NCBI RefSeq assembly: GCF_012489685.1 | Contig: NC_080042.1 | Coordinates: forward strand, 53,992,066-54,056,065 | Length of the DNA stretch: 64,000 nt | Direction: 5' to 3' | Source: Lotus japonicus | Lineage: Eukaryota > Streptophyta > Magnoliopsida > Fabales > Fabaceae | Part shown: positions 10,840-21,596 of the stretch, piece by piece | Layout: each line of letters opens with the position of its first letter | Numbering within the stretch: position 1 is the stretch's first letter | Translations under genes and position numbers: made by a program | The notes under the pieces: model-generated | The model's input: only the letters and a program-made list of their open reading frames with translations | Told to the model about the DNA's origin: nothing | Database searches by the model: none

Positions 10840-11131
10840 TCTGTTACGTAGCATTTCTCCTAAAGTAGATTCTTGTGACTCTTGGTCATGGCTTCAAGAG
10901 GGGTCTGGGATTTACAGTGTCAAGTCTGCCTACTTTCACATCGATGGCGAGAATCTGGTGGATGGTGAAAAATCTTTTCGGATGCTTTGGTCTTTAAAGA
11001 TCCCTTCTAGCTTAAGGGCCTTGGCATGGCGGGTGTTGTTGAATAGGGTTCAAACCAAATCTGTACTTGCTAGGAGGCATGCTCTCCATGCTAATGCTTC
11101 GACTGATTGCGGCTTGTTCTCGAGGGAGGTT
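10840..11131 (+). pseudogene. L1-type LINE fragment, reverse-transcriptase zinc-binding region
   Basis: The plus frame gives DSWSWLQEGSGIYSVKSAY, then WSLKIPSSLRALAWRVLLNR and SVLARRHAL, the zf-RVT pattern of plant L1 ORF2 C-termini. It is only ~95 codons, with no reverse transcriptase upstream, and is cut at 11132 by the start of a foldback element. Confidence 0.75.
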
Positions 11132-11386
11132 GAGCGCTTATGGTCATAAGCGCTTATGACATAAGCGCTTATTCATAAGCTATTTTTAAAAATTTATTGA
11201 AATAAATTAAAAATAAGCTGTGTATAAGCATAAGCTGTTTTTCATAAGCTATCCTGAGTAGCTTATGAAAATAAGCTGAAAATAGCTTATGGCAGACCAT
11301 AAGCTGTTTGCATAAGCTCCCCCAAACACTGGCATAAGAGCTTATGCTGTCAGATAAGCTCAAATAAGCTCTTCCAAACTGGGCCT
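11132..11386. mobile_element. Foldback MITE rich in ATAAGC/GCTTAT words
   Basis: The segment is built from many copies of AGCTTATG/CATAAGCT and CGCTTATGACATAAGCGC, giving strong self-complementarity. The right edge, read inwards, is AGGCCCAGTTTGGAAGAG, matching the abundant legume foldback family with a GGCC..GTTTGG edge. The left edge directly truncates the LINE fragment. Confidence 0.65.
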
Positions 11387-12080
11387 ATATACACTTGCAC
11401 TAGATAAAATAGGAAGAGAATAAAGGTAAATAAGTAATAAGATAAGGGGTATTGTTATTCGGACCCCCACATCTATTCATACCAATAGTAACTCGTGAAA
11501 TCCGAAAACACTTATATTCGTGTTTCTATCGCACTTTGAAACGACGTGACAAACGCAATTGTAAACTGCGTTAGCAACGCTGCGTGGCTAACGCACTTTG
11601 GGACGGCGTCAGCGTCGCACTTTGAAAGTGAGTTAATGACGGAACTTAAAAGAACGACACATTGCAGAACATACCAAAACAGAAAATAGAAGTGTGACAC
11701 AATGAGAACAACACAACATATGATAAAAATAGCTAAAAATCACAATCACAAGATTATAACAATATTATAGTGTTACAAGGTTACATTACACTATTACAAC
11801 ATTAGCATAATCAAACAACCTAGTCATCCATAAGATCTACGATTTCCTCTCTCCTTGATGCGTTTTACTCCGTAAGAATATCAATGTATTTACGCATGCG
11901 ATCTAGGTATGGCCGCTCCCAACCACAAGCGTTTTGAGAACAATGATAGCTTTTGAATTAGTCTTTGGCATAGGAAAGTCACATAACATGTACGCTTACA
12001 AGATGATGATTTATATTGTTGTTAAATAGTCTCTTATAATGACCTGTAATGTGTATTCAAAGTAAAAGATAAGTATACCT

Positions 12081-14142
12081 TCACCCAGTGGTTGTTGTTG
12101 ACAAGTAGTAAACATATAATTTTGTGGTCTGACGGGTGTGGCACTGGACCGGTGAGAGGAAAGAAGTAGAGCACCCCTTAATCAACATTGTCACGAACAC
12201 AATCTGATACATTGTAGCAACAATGTGGCTCATATCTGGCATGCTTAACCACTTCTTCTTTGTTGCAATCTCATTTGGAGCAAGATACAAGGCTTCTAGT
12301 ACCTGTTAGTAATGTTTGTTAGTGCCATAAAATTTAAGATAAGTGGTATTCCGTGATGTAAGCTCATTTATCATTGCTTGTTGCACGTCACGCCACTTAG
12401 TTTCTCTCATACCCAACAAGGAAGAAATACTTCTATATCCACAATTTCCATCATCATCAACATTCACAATGTTCATTACATAATCACTAAGGAATGTGGG
12501 CACTTCATGAATGTAGTTGGTCGAGAAAACTTTGGCTGCAGATAGTTTGGGGGTTAGACTCTTCTGTTTCGGCCGACCTGTTGTAGTTCCCTTAGGCACT
12601 TGAGTGTATGGAAGGGTCGAGTTGCTAGCTTGTAGTGATTCAACTAGTTCATCAACATGCTCCCAACTCAAAGGATTGCGTCTGGTTGAACCCTTAGCTT
12701 CTTTGGGCAGGCCCCTTGTAGGAAAGCTTTCAAGAGGAGGACACATAGAAGTCTGATCCGGGTAAGCAACCTGTCTTCTTGGAACAAAACCATCTTTAAA
12801 CATCTTTGCTATGACCTCCATCTCTGTCACAATGCTCAGTCCCAAAACAGGTTAGGATTCATCAGGTGCAGCTGTTGATGCAAGCCTCCTCCAATGTAGG
12901 TCCACGTACTGCCAGTAATGGAATAGAAGTGTACCTGCCAATCTCACATGAACAAGGAAGGTCGTGCGTCCTCCTGATGGTACAACCGCACTTTCTCCTT
13001 TACGATCAACGTAAGTGCGTACCTTGAGACTAGAACCTTCAAGTTGTCATACAACTGGAAAACTTCTCATTGAATCTATGCTCCCTGATTAATATACTGG
13101 CCTGAAAAACAGAATTAATCCTTGTATGTTGGAGTACTGTGAACCTATGTATAGTACTCTAAGCCGCGCACAAGTCGCTTTTTCTATCTTTGATGCACAC
13201 TTTGAGTTTGACGTGTGCACCTTCAACCCTGTGCAAATGACTAACATTAATATTAAGGAAACATTTGTTTGAATCAAGTGTGAGTGGATAAGAATGTACA
13301 TGTTTGTTGTTGTGTTCCCCATATGCATGTAACGGTCAATGACGTACTTCACAAACATGTTCTGGACTAGTGCGTGTACTTGTCTTCCTCCAACAACCTC
13401 ATCAAGTGCTGAATTTTCGTTAAAGCGCCCCTCTTGGACTTAATGTATGTCATCCGCTCATTGTACACTTGCTTTATGGTAGTCCAATTTTGAGAGTTGA
13501 CATTCTTCAATGCTAGCAACATGTTACCTAGATTAACTTTTTTATCAACCATTTCACCCACCATGGCCTTTTATTGACTTGAAAAGCGACCGACAAATGC
13601 ATGGCCAAGCAACGTCTTGGCTGGCCCATGGTTGTGGTATACACGTACTACAGTCAATCTCCACAAACCATCTTGTGATGTGTGTCTCGCCTTGAGCCTG
13701 AATGCCCAATCACACTTTTTGGTTCTTGTGCCATGCCGCTTCAATTAACTCTTGTACGGTATGTACCTGTCACCCCGCTCGTAACCCAAAATCATCAACT
13801 GCCTACTTTTACTCCAGTGCCCTTGCTCCCGCAATCAGATATTTTTATAATAATCAGAAAGCCTAATTTCTTTCTTACATTACGAACCCATTGCAGAACC
13901 TCATCCCGATTTGCAAAAACCTACACACCTTCACACAGATAGGTATCGCAAATAAATCCAGTACATTTCTCACTTACTGATGAGTGAAAGGTAAGCAAAC
14001 CCAAAGTTACATGATTTGTGGTAAAGTTCTGAGTCTAGTGCACTACAATTGGCACACGAGGCGCAACTTCTACATTGGCTAAATGCCTTTCTTCCTGCCT
14101 TTGTTCAGGCATGTCCACTTCATATGATTTAGGAAGAGTCAT
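12081..14142 (-). pseudogene. MULE transposase fused to an OTU-like cysteine protease, broken
   Basis: Reading leftwards from ATG at 14142: an acidic leader, then a FAR1/WRKY-GCM1-like region (EEVLQWVRNV near 13890, CPFRL.A and HHNHGPAKTLLGHAFV near 13570-13720, in more than one frame). Next comes the MULE N-terminal segment WTTIKQVYNERMTYIKSKRG with LMRLLEEDKYTH (13367-13564). The DDE catalytic region is not found. The last third (12306-12845) carries an OTU domain with the protease motif DDDGNCGYRSISSLLG, holding the Asp and Cys of the active site. The OTU C-terminal part KKWLSMPDMSHIVATMYQIV lies at 12081-12290 after a frame break. In-frame stops and frame changes make it a pseudogene. Confidence 0.78.
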
Positions 14143-14157
14143 TCTATAATGAGACAC

Positions 14158-14187
14158 AACAAACAAACAAACAAACAAACAAACAAA
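14158..14187. repeat. (CAAA)n microsatellite
   Basis: About seven tandem CAAA/ACAA units directly upstream of the MULE reading frame. Confidence 0.9.
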
Positions 14188-14722
14188 TAGTAAGCAAAAT
14201 TCAAACTGTTTATTGCATCTGTTACAAACCAGACCTGCAATTTAACGCACCTTGAAGGTGCAAAGACAATAACGCACTTCATGAATGTGTCAGTAACGCA
14301 TTTACTGAGTGCGGTTATCACGCCGTTAAAGACTACTGCGAGAAAATCCAGATTGCGAAATTCCAGTATAGCACCTTATGAAAAGACCAATGAAGAGAGG
14401 CGACCGGTGATGTGAGGCGACCGGTGACGACAGCGACGGGGCAGTCTTCGACGATGGCGTTGGCGGTGGGGGTTGCCGGCGACAAGAGTGATGGAGGTCG
14501 AGGGAGGGAGTTTCTATTATGGGAATGGAAGTTGGAGAAGAAGGAAAAGAGAGAGAATGTTTGAGAATGGGGGTGAGGGGTCTGAAAAAGAAAGAGGAAA
14601 GAGAATGTGAGGATGGGGAGAGGGGGTTATTTTCAAAAAAAAATTATTAAGGGTATTTCTAACATTTCGCACATTATAGGGGGGTATGAATAGATGTGGG
14701 AGGGTCTTATCCCTAAGATAAG

Positions 14723-15310
14723 TAACGGGAAGAAAAAATAATGGAAATGAGATGGAAGAGAAATTGAAGTGCAAATGTGTTAAAACTTCGGAAGAGTAGG
14801 ACATGAAATGAAAAAGTGGGACGAAGGTTGAAGGAGAAGAAGAGTATTCATTCATTCACATTCACTTTCGTTTTTATCTATTTTTACTTATGTCATCTTA
14901 TTTCTCTTTTCTATTTTTATCACATCATTTATTATATCTCACATTTCTCTCTATTCTCTTCCTTCATTTCATTAGGTGTGCAGGTATTTTTCAAGCGCCA
15001 ACGAAACATTATTTAAAGAGGAATATCTCCTAAAATCCAAGCCTTATCTTTGACCTCCAAAAACTCAATTATCATGTATAAATTCTCTCTTAACCTCTTT
15101 ATATTAGGCAAGATCATTGTTTTATCTTTTAAGCTTAAGGATATAAACAAAAACAAATCACAAAAATTTCATTTTCAAGCTCAAAGTGGTAGCAATGGAA
15201 TTAAATTGCAAATGGTAGACTATTTGGCTAAGTGGTTGTAAGAGCCGGAATATAAATTTATTTTCAAAATCGTAACTTGGCTTCCCAGTCTACATCATCC
15301 TTTATTTAGT
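14723..15310. other. AT-rich stretch, nothing recognised
   Basis: Short ORFs only, low-complexity T- and A-rich sequence, no inverted ends that I could pair. Confidence 0.4.
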
Positions 15311-15574
15311 TGTAAGACCCGGAATTAATTAAGGGAAATAAACTTAGTCAATTTCCCGATATTGTGTTGTAATGTTTATTGGCATGATCCTTATGTGTAA
15401 CTATGTATAATTAATTTAATCCAATAGAAATAACATTTTGATTGTTAAAAATAAAAATTATTCTCCCACGAGTTCATTCTTAACGTCACTGAAGAATTCA
15501 GTTGTGTTTTGAAAAATGGTCGAAAACGATATGTCGTCGTCTAGAATGTTATTTATTCATCGATATATTGTTTG
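15311..15574. repeat. LTR fragment of another family, left part
   Basis: It starts TGTAAGACCCGGAATTAATT, a typical plant gypsy LTR start, and is interrupted at 15574 by the solo LTR 15575-19145. The continuation is 19146-19290, so the solo LTR inserted into an older LTR. Confidence 0.5.
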
Positions 15575-16020
15575 TGTAACACCCCGATTTCGGTGGCGTC
15601 ACTTTAGTAACCAAAGAAATAACTTAAGCGGAAAAACGTGAATTATTTTTTTTTTTTGATAATGTAAGTAAAGACAGAAAGAGATGAAACTCTAAAACGA
15701 AGATAACAGAACTAATATACAATATGATTACAGCCCCCACTGTAAGTTGTAAACCACGTCACGAGTAAACCTCCAGTGACGGAAAGTAAAAGAGAGTAAC
15801 GCCCGTAGGCAAAAGTACAAACCAAGGTAAAAATACTGTGTCCGCAACACTAAACCTCAAAATCTGAGAACAAGTTGGCCCAGCGGCCTAAGAAAAGACC
15901 CCCTAAATCCAACCAGCTCTCTGTGATCTCCATAGGAAACCACACAAAAGCTACCGGTAGGAAACTACCCTGTCCCCAAAACTGAAGCATGACGGTCAGA
16001 GCATCGACACTACTCCTACA

Positions 16021-16149
16021 CTAATCCCATCTCGAGTAAGTCGCTCGGTGGCCAGCGGGGTCGACCACCCCTGAACCGTAGTCCTTCTGATCAAGCTTCT
16101 TCAACCTAGTCTCCCCTGAAGGGTGAACCATCGTGAACCGGTCCGCCAT
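16021..16149 (-). pseudogene. LTR-borne small ORF, second copy (42 aa)
   Basis: Minus-strand ATG at 16149 begins MADRFTMVHPSG, followed by a LDQKDYGSGVVDPAGHRATY segment, then a stop at 16021-16023. It matches residues near the start of the frame at 171-650. The copy is shorter because a deletion joins it to downstream LTR sequence. Function unknown. Confidence 0.4.
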
Positions 16150-16831
16150 ACTCAACTGACAATGGCGTAGTCCGCCCAAACACACACAGAAGACGCGAGG
16201 GTCAACTCCAAAGAATTATATAAATAATAAAACCAGATATATAGGGTAATAATTATTTAGCCTCTCAGGCTTATACGTTTAGGGATAACATCCTAGGGTT
16301 GCATATATCACAATGAATATAAAGATAATAATAACAATTAGCATGCCTCAAGTAGGATAAACAGGTACCAATCACACACAGCAACTAAGTCAGCATGTAT
16401 GTTGCATGAAATGCAATGCTGGGTAACAAAATGCATTCCGGAAGAAGGATGGACACCATCGAGTCAGCCCTAACACCGGCCAAAGTGGGACCATTCCGCT
16501 CGGGCGCCTCTTACACCACACAAAAGTAGTCAGATCAGCAGTGAACCCGTAGGTCTGCCATTCCGTCTGCTACTAAGGACCACCGTAGTGTCCTAAATAT
16601 GGAAATCCGGGTCTTATGACCATTTTGGAATCCACCGAGGTCCGGTAATCCGCCGTGTATTAACCTCAAAATGAGTGCATGAATGCAAGTGATTAGTCAA
16701 ACAACGTCTCCGACCTCACTCGACACGTCGTCACGTGTTCTAGCTAACTTATTGTCTCTAAAAAGCCTACCCTAAGGCAAACGTCGATTCTGCGACAAAA
16801 TGAATTAATCAAAAGAAGAAGAAGATACTTT

Positions 16832-17006
16832 GGAACTCATGGTTCCCGGCTAAACTTTAGATAGCCAATCAATAAACTGCTCATCGAGCGAAAAGGTACC
16901 GAAGTACTTGGAAACTTATAGTCTCCGGCTAAACTTTAGATAGCCAAACATTAAACTGCTCATCGAGCGAAAGAGTATAAGCATACTCGGAAACTTGTAA
17001 GTTTCC
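16832..17006. repeat. Hairpin-rich tandem repeat in the solo LTR
   Basis: Two to three ~75-bp units contain, in order, a GGAA..TTCC hairpin, GGCTAAACTTTAGATAGCC, GCTCATCGAGC and a variable hairpin. The variable stems differ between units but stay paired: AAGGTAC/GTACTT in one and GAGTAT/ATACTC in the next; GGAAC/GTTCC, GGAAACTT/AAGTTTCC. It lies ~1.45-1.6 kb downstream of the LTR TATA box on the sense strand. Confidence 0.75.
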
Positions 17007-18460
17007 TCAAGACTTGGACTCGACGACACTTCTCATACCTTCAAGACTAATATTCAGGCTCTAAGCTCTTATCTAAAGTTGTTATCATTGTTCAAGGGGT
17101 TTAGAGATTGATTAATGTCTTATGAATTTTCTTTGAGAAAATAGATTTCGTTTAGTCTTATGATACTTCCTATGAGTTTCAGGGATCCCATAATCCCAAT
17201 TAATTTATGAGAAGGTCTCGATCCATTAAAATATAACAAGGTCCGAACTTCGTTCGTCCTTTCAAACTCTCTCAAAATCTCATAAAAATTCGGCATGACT
17301 TGCCCGTAATCCTCACTTTCCAGAAACATAGGCACGAGTGGAATAGCATCAATGAAACAGCTCAACCAATAGGCATAAACAGCATATTCCAACACATCCT
17401 AAGTTAACCATGTAGCACATAGCATGTGAATCATTTAGCACACAATATCATGGCATCAAGTACTCAACAAGTTCGGCCGAAGCCTCAGAAATCATTTCAG
17501 ACATTTAGCAATTAGGTGCATAACACATAAATCAAGTCGAATTTCATCGACACCTAAAGCATTATCTAGTAATTCAGAGAGTAGCCCTCACTTGTAACTC
17601 CTCCAGCGTTTTCCTCACAACCTCCTTCACGTTCCTCGCCTTGATCTCCAGGAAACTCCTCAAAAGAACCTTAAGCCAAAATCACAGAAATCAACACATT
17701 GAGTCAGAAACTCAGCAAGCAATAAGTCCTAGGGTTACACGGTACATTACAAACTCTGTGGTACGACAATCTAACGCGTTAAGACAAGTTTTCGAAAAAG
17801 TCGGATTTCCTCCCCCCTTGGTATAGCTCTCGGCCACTTTCCTTAATTGGGAGGGTCAATTTTTCTTCGATCAAACTTGGTTCCTAGGTTAACATAAGCC
17901 GTAACTAAGACGGTTCTAAGCTCGGAAAAATTTTCGGATCGAAAACTGATATAGGGGTAGTTTGGTCATTATTTTTAGCTCAAAATTTCAAAATTGGATT
18001 TTTGAAAAACAGATTGGATGGAGACGTCCACAACGACGTTTATGACGACAAATCCTACTAGCACTAAGCCAAGTCGATAGATTAGAGCTTAAAGGTTGCG
18101 ACTTTACCGAAAAATGGGTATTTAAGGTAGAAATTGATCCCGGCGGCATTTCATCGACATTTGACAAAATCTAATCCGCAGAACACGCTCAGGAGCATGC
18201 AGGGAAGAAGTTTAGACACTGAAATCAAGCTATTTGGACAAAAGCTCCAAACTTTGAGCTCAGAAAAACATAGAAAAAGTCGACAGATCTGACGATCAGA
18301 AGTGAGATATAGTTTACCTACCTCAAGGTCTTCGATTAGCAACGATCGGTGAAGAAAACGGGCAAAGATTCGCGAAAATCCGGATCCTCTCTTTCTCTCT
18401 AGCTGCTCACGGTTTTGGGGGAGGGAATGGGTGATTTTTTGCAAAAAATCTAATTTTCAA

Positions 18461-18470
18461 GCTATTTATA
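18461..18470 (-). promoter_or_regulatory. TATA box of the solo LTR
   Basis: The minus strand reads ACCTATAAATAGC across this site, matching ACCTATAAATAGC in the homologous LTR near 59323-59335, ~680 bases inside the LTR start in both copies. Confidence 0.6.
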
Positions 18471-19145
18471 GGTTTTGGAAAAAGCGGAAAAAAGATTTTT
18501 TTGCGATTCCGATTTTTCCTGCGCGTTCCTCTGCGCATTCTAAGATAGGTTCTGGCGACAGAATTCCAGAACTCAAAACAGGATTCTTGGAATTAAACCA
18601 AAAGATCCAAAATCGGCATAAGTCGGTGTAAGTCGGATTATCCCGAAAAACTACTTTTTGCAGTGATCGTCGGATGAGAAAACTTCCTTCTGAAGAAAGA
18701 TTAGGAATGACGAGAGAAATAGGAGAACGCGGGTGGAATCTTCTTTTGCAGCTCCGAATAGAAAAAGTCTTCATCGTCTGTCGATCTTAGGTTTTCTCGA
18801 ACTATCAGGGATTCCGTTTCGGCAAACTTCCGAGAATTGGAATTTGACGTTCGTACTTTCCAGGATTTCGCATCGAAATGATTGTTTAAGGACGGAAAAG
18901 AGAAGTTCTAACATTTCTCTGAGGATTTTTGGAATTAGTTTCCATCGTGTCCTAAAGCGTAAATTAACTATTCACTAATACCTTTGACCTAGGATTAAGC
19001 GTATGTTAGTCGTGCTATAACTCTTATCGGTTTTTCGATAAATTCTTGGACTTTTCCTGAACCTTTTTCCTTCCCAAATTTATCTTAATCAAATAACTCT
19101 TTTATTTTATTCACTTATCCAAAGCGTTAAAACTTGGGCCTTACA

Positions 19146-19290
19146 GTTTGAGTGGAAATTAAATATTTTCCTTAATATTAAGATAATGTAATGTATGCGT
19201 GATTTTATGAATTTTGACTGTAATATTGATATGAGGTCGAAATTTTCGGAAGATAGTGTTTTCGACTCGTAAACGAACCGTTTTGAAATT
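19146..19290. repeat. LTR fragment, continuation of 15311-15574
   Basis: The older LTR resumes after the solo LTR's target duplication. No TTACA/ACA terminus was found on this side, so the right end is truncated. Confidence 0.4.
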
Positions 19291-19308
19291 TGGGCAAATT
19301 TCTTTGTA

Positions 19309-19449
19309 GGCTTGTTGAGAAAGTTTCATCTAGCACAAGGATTATGAGTCAAGAAATTAAAGACAACACTTTGAGTTATACCATGAAAGAGCTTGATGAT
19401 GCAAGCTTTGGGGAGCAAAATGAGATGCAAATAAGTAACACAAGAAAGG
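19309..19449 (+). pseudogene. Isolated exon-like fragment
   Basis: A 47-codon open segment (LVEKVSSSTRIMSQEIKDN and on) is bounded by TTTGTAG on the left and AAAG/GTGGGT on the right, that is, an acceptor and a donor. I do not recognise the protein and no matching neighbour exons are visible. It may be a captured or relic exon. Confidence 0.3.
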
Positions 19450-19549
19450 TGGGTTTGAATTGTGTACTTGAAATTTACGTTTTAAACTTTGGTTTATGAA
19501 AAGAATATAAGTTCTTTTAAGAAAATGTTAAGTGTGACTTTTCGTAAAC

Positions 19550-20760
19550 TGTTTAGTGCAACGGAAATAAGTTAGTAAAGCAGAACGATCAGCACACAGA
19601 GATTTATACTGGTTCACCCTAAAAGATTGGGCTATGTCCAGTACTTTGCCACTACCAAGATTTTCACTAGCAAGTATCAAGGACTTCTCCAATACAAGTA
19701 TTCAACAGGACTTCTCCCACAAGTATTATCACGGACTTCTCCAAGTATTCTACAGGACTCTTCCTATAAGTATTAAACAGGACTTCTCCAATAATCTTAC
19801 AAAGATTAAATAACTCTACAGAATTTCTCTTCGTTCAAGAGTAGTGGTAGAGAATTTATGGTACTTGAACTCTAAGTGTTTGGGTTCAGATCTGACTTTG
19901 GATCACTTAAGAGTTCTGAAACTAAGTGAGAAGAGAATAAAAAGATTTGACTCTTTTAAGGTACAAGGTTCTCTCTTTCACTTGCAGAAATAAAAGCTTG
20001 TGTTTGACTCTTAGGAATTTCTGCTTAAGCTTTGAATGCTTTTGAGAAGATTGGAATGAATGCTTGAGTTCTTGTTTGCTCGAAATTGATTCTCTTAGTC
20101 TACAATCTTCAAGAGTTCCATAAATACTTGTTTGCTAGTGTTATAGCCGTTGTGAGACAAAATTCAACTGTTGCTCTAGCCGTTGTGAAGTGAAATCAAA
20201 ATGTTGATTCAAATGGCTTTGGTTGGTGGCTTCATTTAATGTGGACTCAGAAGCAAGTCTATCATTTAGCCATAAAGATGATGTTTGTCAGCTAGTAGGT
20301 GGTGATAGACTTGGGCTACTTTTCAGATATGAGACAATTGAGAAATATGATGTTGACGGCTTGTACTTTTTTCTTGTTGGTCAGCGTGCCTTTAGCTGAA
20401 GTAAACTAGTCTCCACGTGATCTGATTTGAATATAAGTCAATTGTTTGCCTTTTGATTTGAATGTTGGGCAACTGGTTACAATTGAACTTTAACTTTGGC
20501 GCTCAAAATTTGTCTTCAATAAATCTAACTGATGATGTGTCATTGGACGGTCAGAGACTTGAATCTTGAGTGAAGGTCAGTTTGCTTCCCAAACTGTTTT
20601 GTAACTTCTGAAGCTTTACTTTTTGAGATGATAGAACGTTGAAGCATATAACATTACTTGAGTTTCTCATGAAATTCAAATGCAATAGTGAGTTCAATTT
20701 TCAGTGGTACTTTTATAAAATTGTTATAATCAAAATAAGATTTTAAAAACGTTATGATGC
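19550..20760. repeat. Unassigned repeat-like region with ~25-bp tandem motif
   Basis: Between 19670 and 19800, CAGGACTTCTCC and AAGTATT alternate four to five times in degenerate form. The neighbouring 'gagatttatactggttcaccc' wording is common in plant LTR or transposon borders, but I could not define termini. Confidence 0.35.
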
Positions 20761-20855
20761 GTTTGAACTTAACACAAAACCCTTCTCCCCACTTCGTATA
20801 GGGATGGCCACCCAAGCCCTAGAGAAAGAGAGAGGTAGGTAGTGAGAGAGTGAGG

Positions 20856-20875
20856 GAGAGAGAGAGAGAGAGAGA
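20856..20875. repeat. (GA)n microsatellite
   Basis: Ten GA units within a wider purine-rich tract starting near 20825. Confidence 0.85.
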
Positions 20876-20999
20876 ATGAGTTTTCTTGGCTTTTTATCTT
20901 ACTTAAAACCCTTGAAGGTCTTCGAAAATTTTGTTAGGATTTTATTTAGCTTCATGATAATGTAGTTAGTTTTTTTTAAGGTTTAAGTTTTCATGTTAG

Positions 21000-21595
21000 A
21001 GAAGTTTGAAGTTTGTTTTTAAACTAATTTTTCCGGAGAATGGAGTGAGCCACTTTTCTCAGCATGTGACTGGTTGTGGTAAGATAGATAAAATTTACAG
21101 ATTGATTTGGGTGGCTATTGTGGGTTAGATTTGGGCTCTTAGAAATAAAGTCATTTTCAAGAATGGGAATGTTGATATCTTAGGAATTCTGGAATCAGTT
21201 CAATATCAATCATGGTTTTGGTGCAAAGTAAAAGTGGGAGAGTTCTATTATTCTATTTTTTATTGGACTTCCAACCCTTTAATCTGCATATAGTATATTC
21301 TTACGGGAATTGAATTGTTACTGTTGATAGATGGCATTATCAATGGCAGTTTGGGGACTATGTGCATGGTTAGCAGCAAAAGAACCTTTGTTTGGGACCG
21401 GTTTTCCTGCTTCTATCTGCTACTTTTTTTTCTTTCTAAATCTTGTTTTTTTATGTAATCTTCTCCTCCCCCTCCCCCTTTCTTCTCTAATGTAGTATGG
21501 GATTGGAGCACCCCTTGTGCCTCCCTTTAATACAATCTTATGGCTTATAAAAAAAACTAATACAATCTTATGGCTTATAAAAAAAAACTAAGTTT
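21000..21595 (+). pseudogene. LINE 3' end with duplicated A-rich tail
   Basis: A weak frame (RNKVIFKNGNVDILGILESV) resembles the C-terminal end of plant L1 ORF2. It is followed by a 3' region ending TAATACAATCTTATGGCTTA plus an A-run. That last ~32-bp unit is present twice in tandem (21519-21595), as happens with slipped LINE tails. Confidence 0.55.
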
Positions 21596-21596
21596 G

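Larger units (their letters stand above)
11447..14713 (-). mobile_element. Mutator-like element (transposase-OTU type), internally decayed
   Basis: Perfect 9-bp duplications TAAGATAAG flank it (11438-11446 and 14714-14722). The left end starts GGGTATTGTTATTCGGACCC. The right end in reverse complement starts GGGATAAGACCCTCC. Both then share CCCACATCTATTCATACC. Nine-bp duplications and GGG-starting ends fit Mutator-like elements. The minus-strand interior encodes relics of a FAR1-type DNA-binding domain, the start of the MULE transposase and an OTU cysteine protease domain, while the catalytic DDE core appears deleted. Confidence 0.85.
15575..19145 (-). mobile_element. Solo LTR, 3571 bp, TSD GTTTG
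   Basis: The plus strand begins TGTAACACCCCGATTTCGG and ends GGGCCTTACA. The 5-bp sequence GTTTG is directly repeated at 15570-15574 and 19146-19150. No internal gag/pol lies between, so this is a solo LTR formed by LTR-LTR recombination. The sense strand is inferred as minus from a TATA box (18461-18470) matching that of the homologous copy at 58634-62405. It contains a small conserved frame (16021-16149), a hairpin-rich tandem repeat (16832-17006) and no intact ORF. Confidence 0.9.

Noticed and set aside
12306..12845. Free-standing host OTU deubiquitinase gene
   Set aside because: It lies within MULE ends with a 9-bp duplication and follows FAR1/MULE segments; frames are broken.
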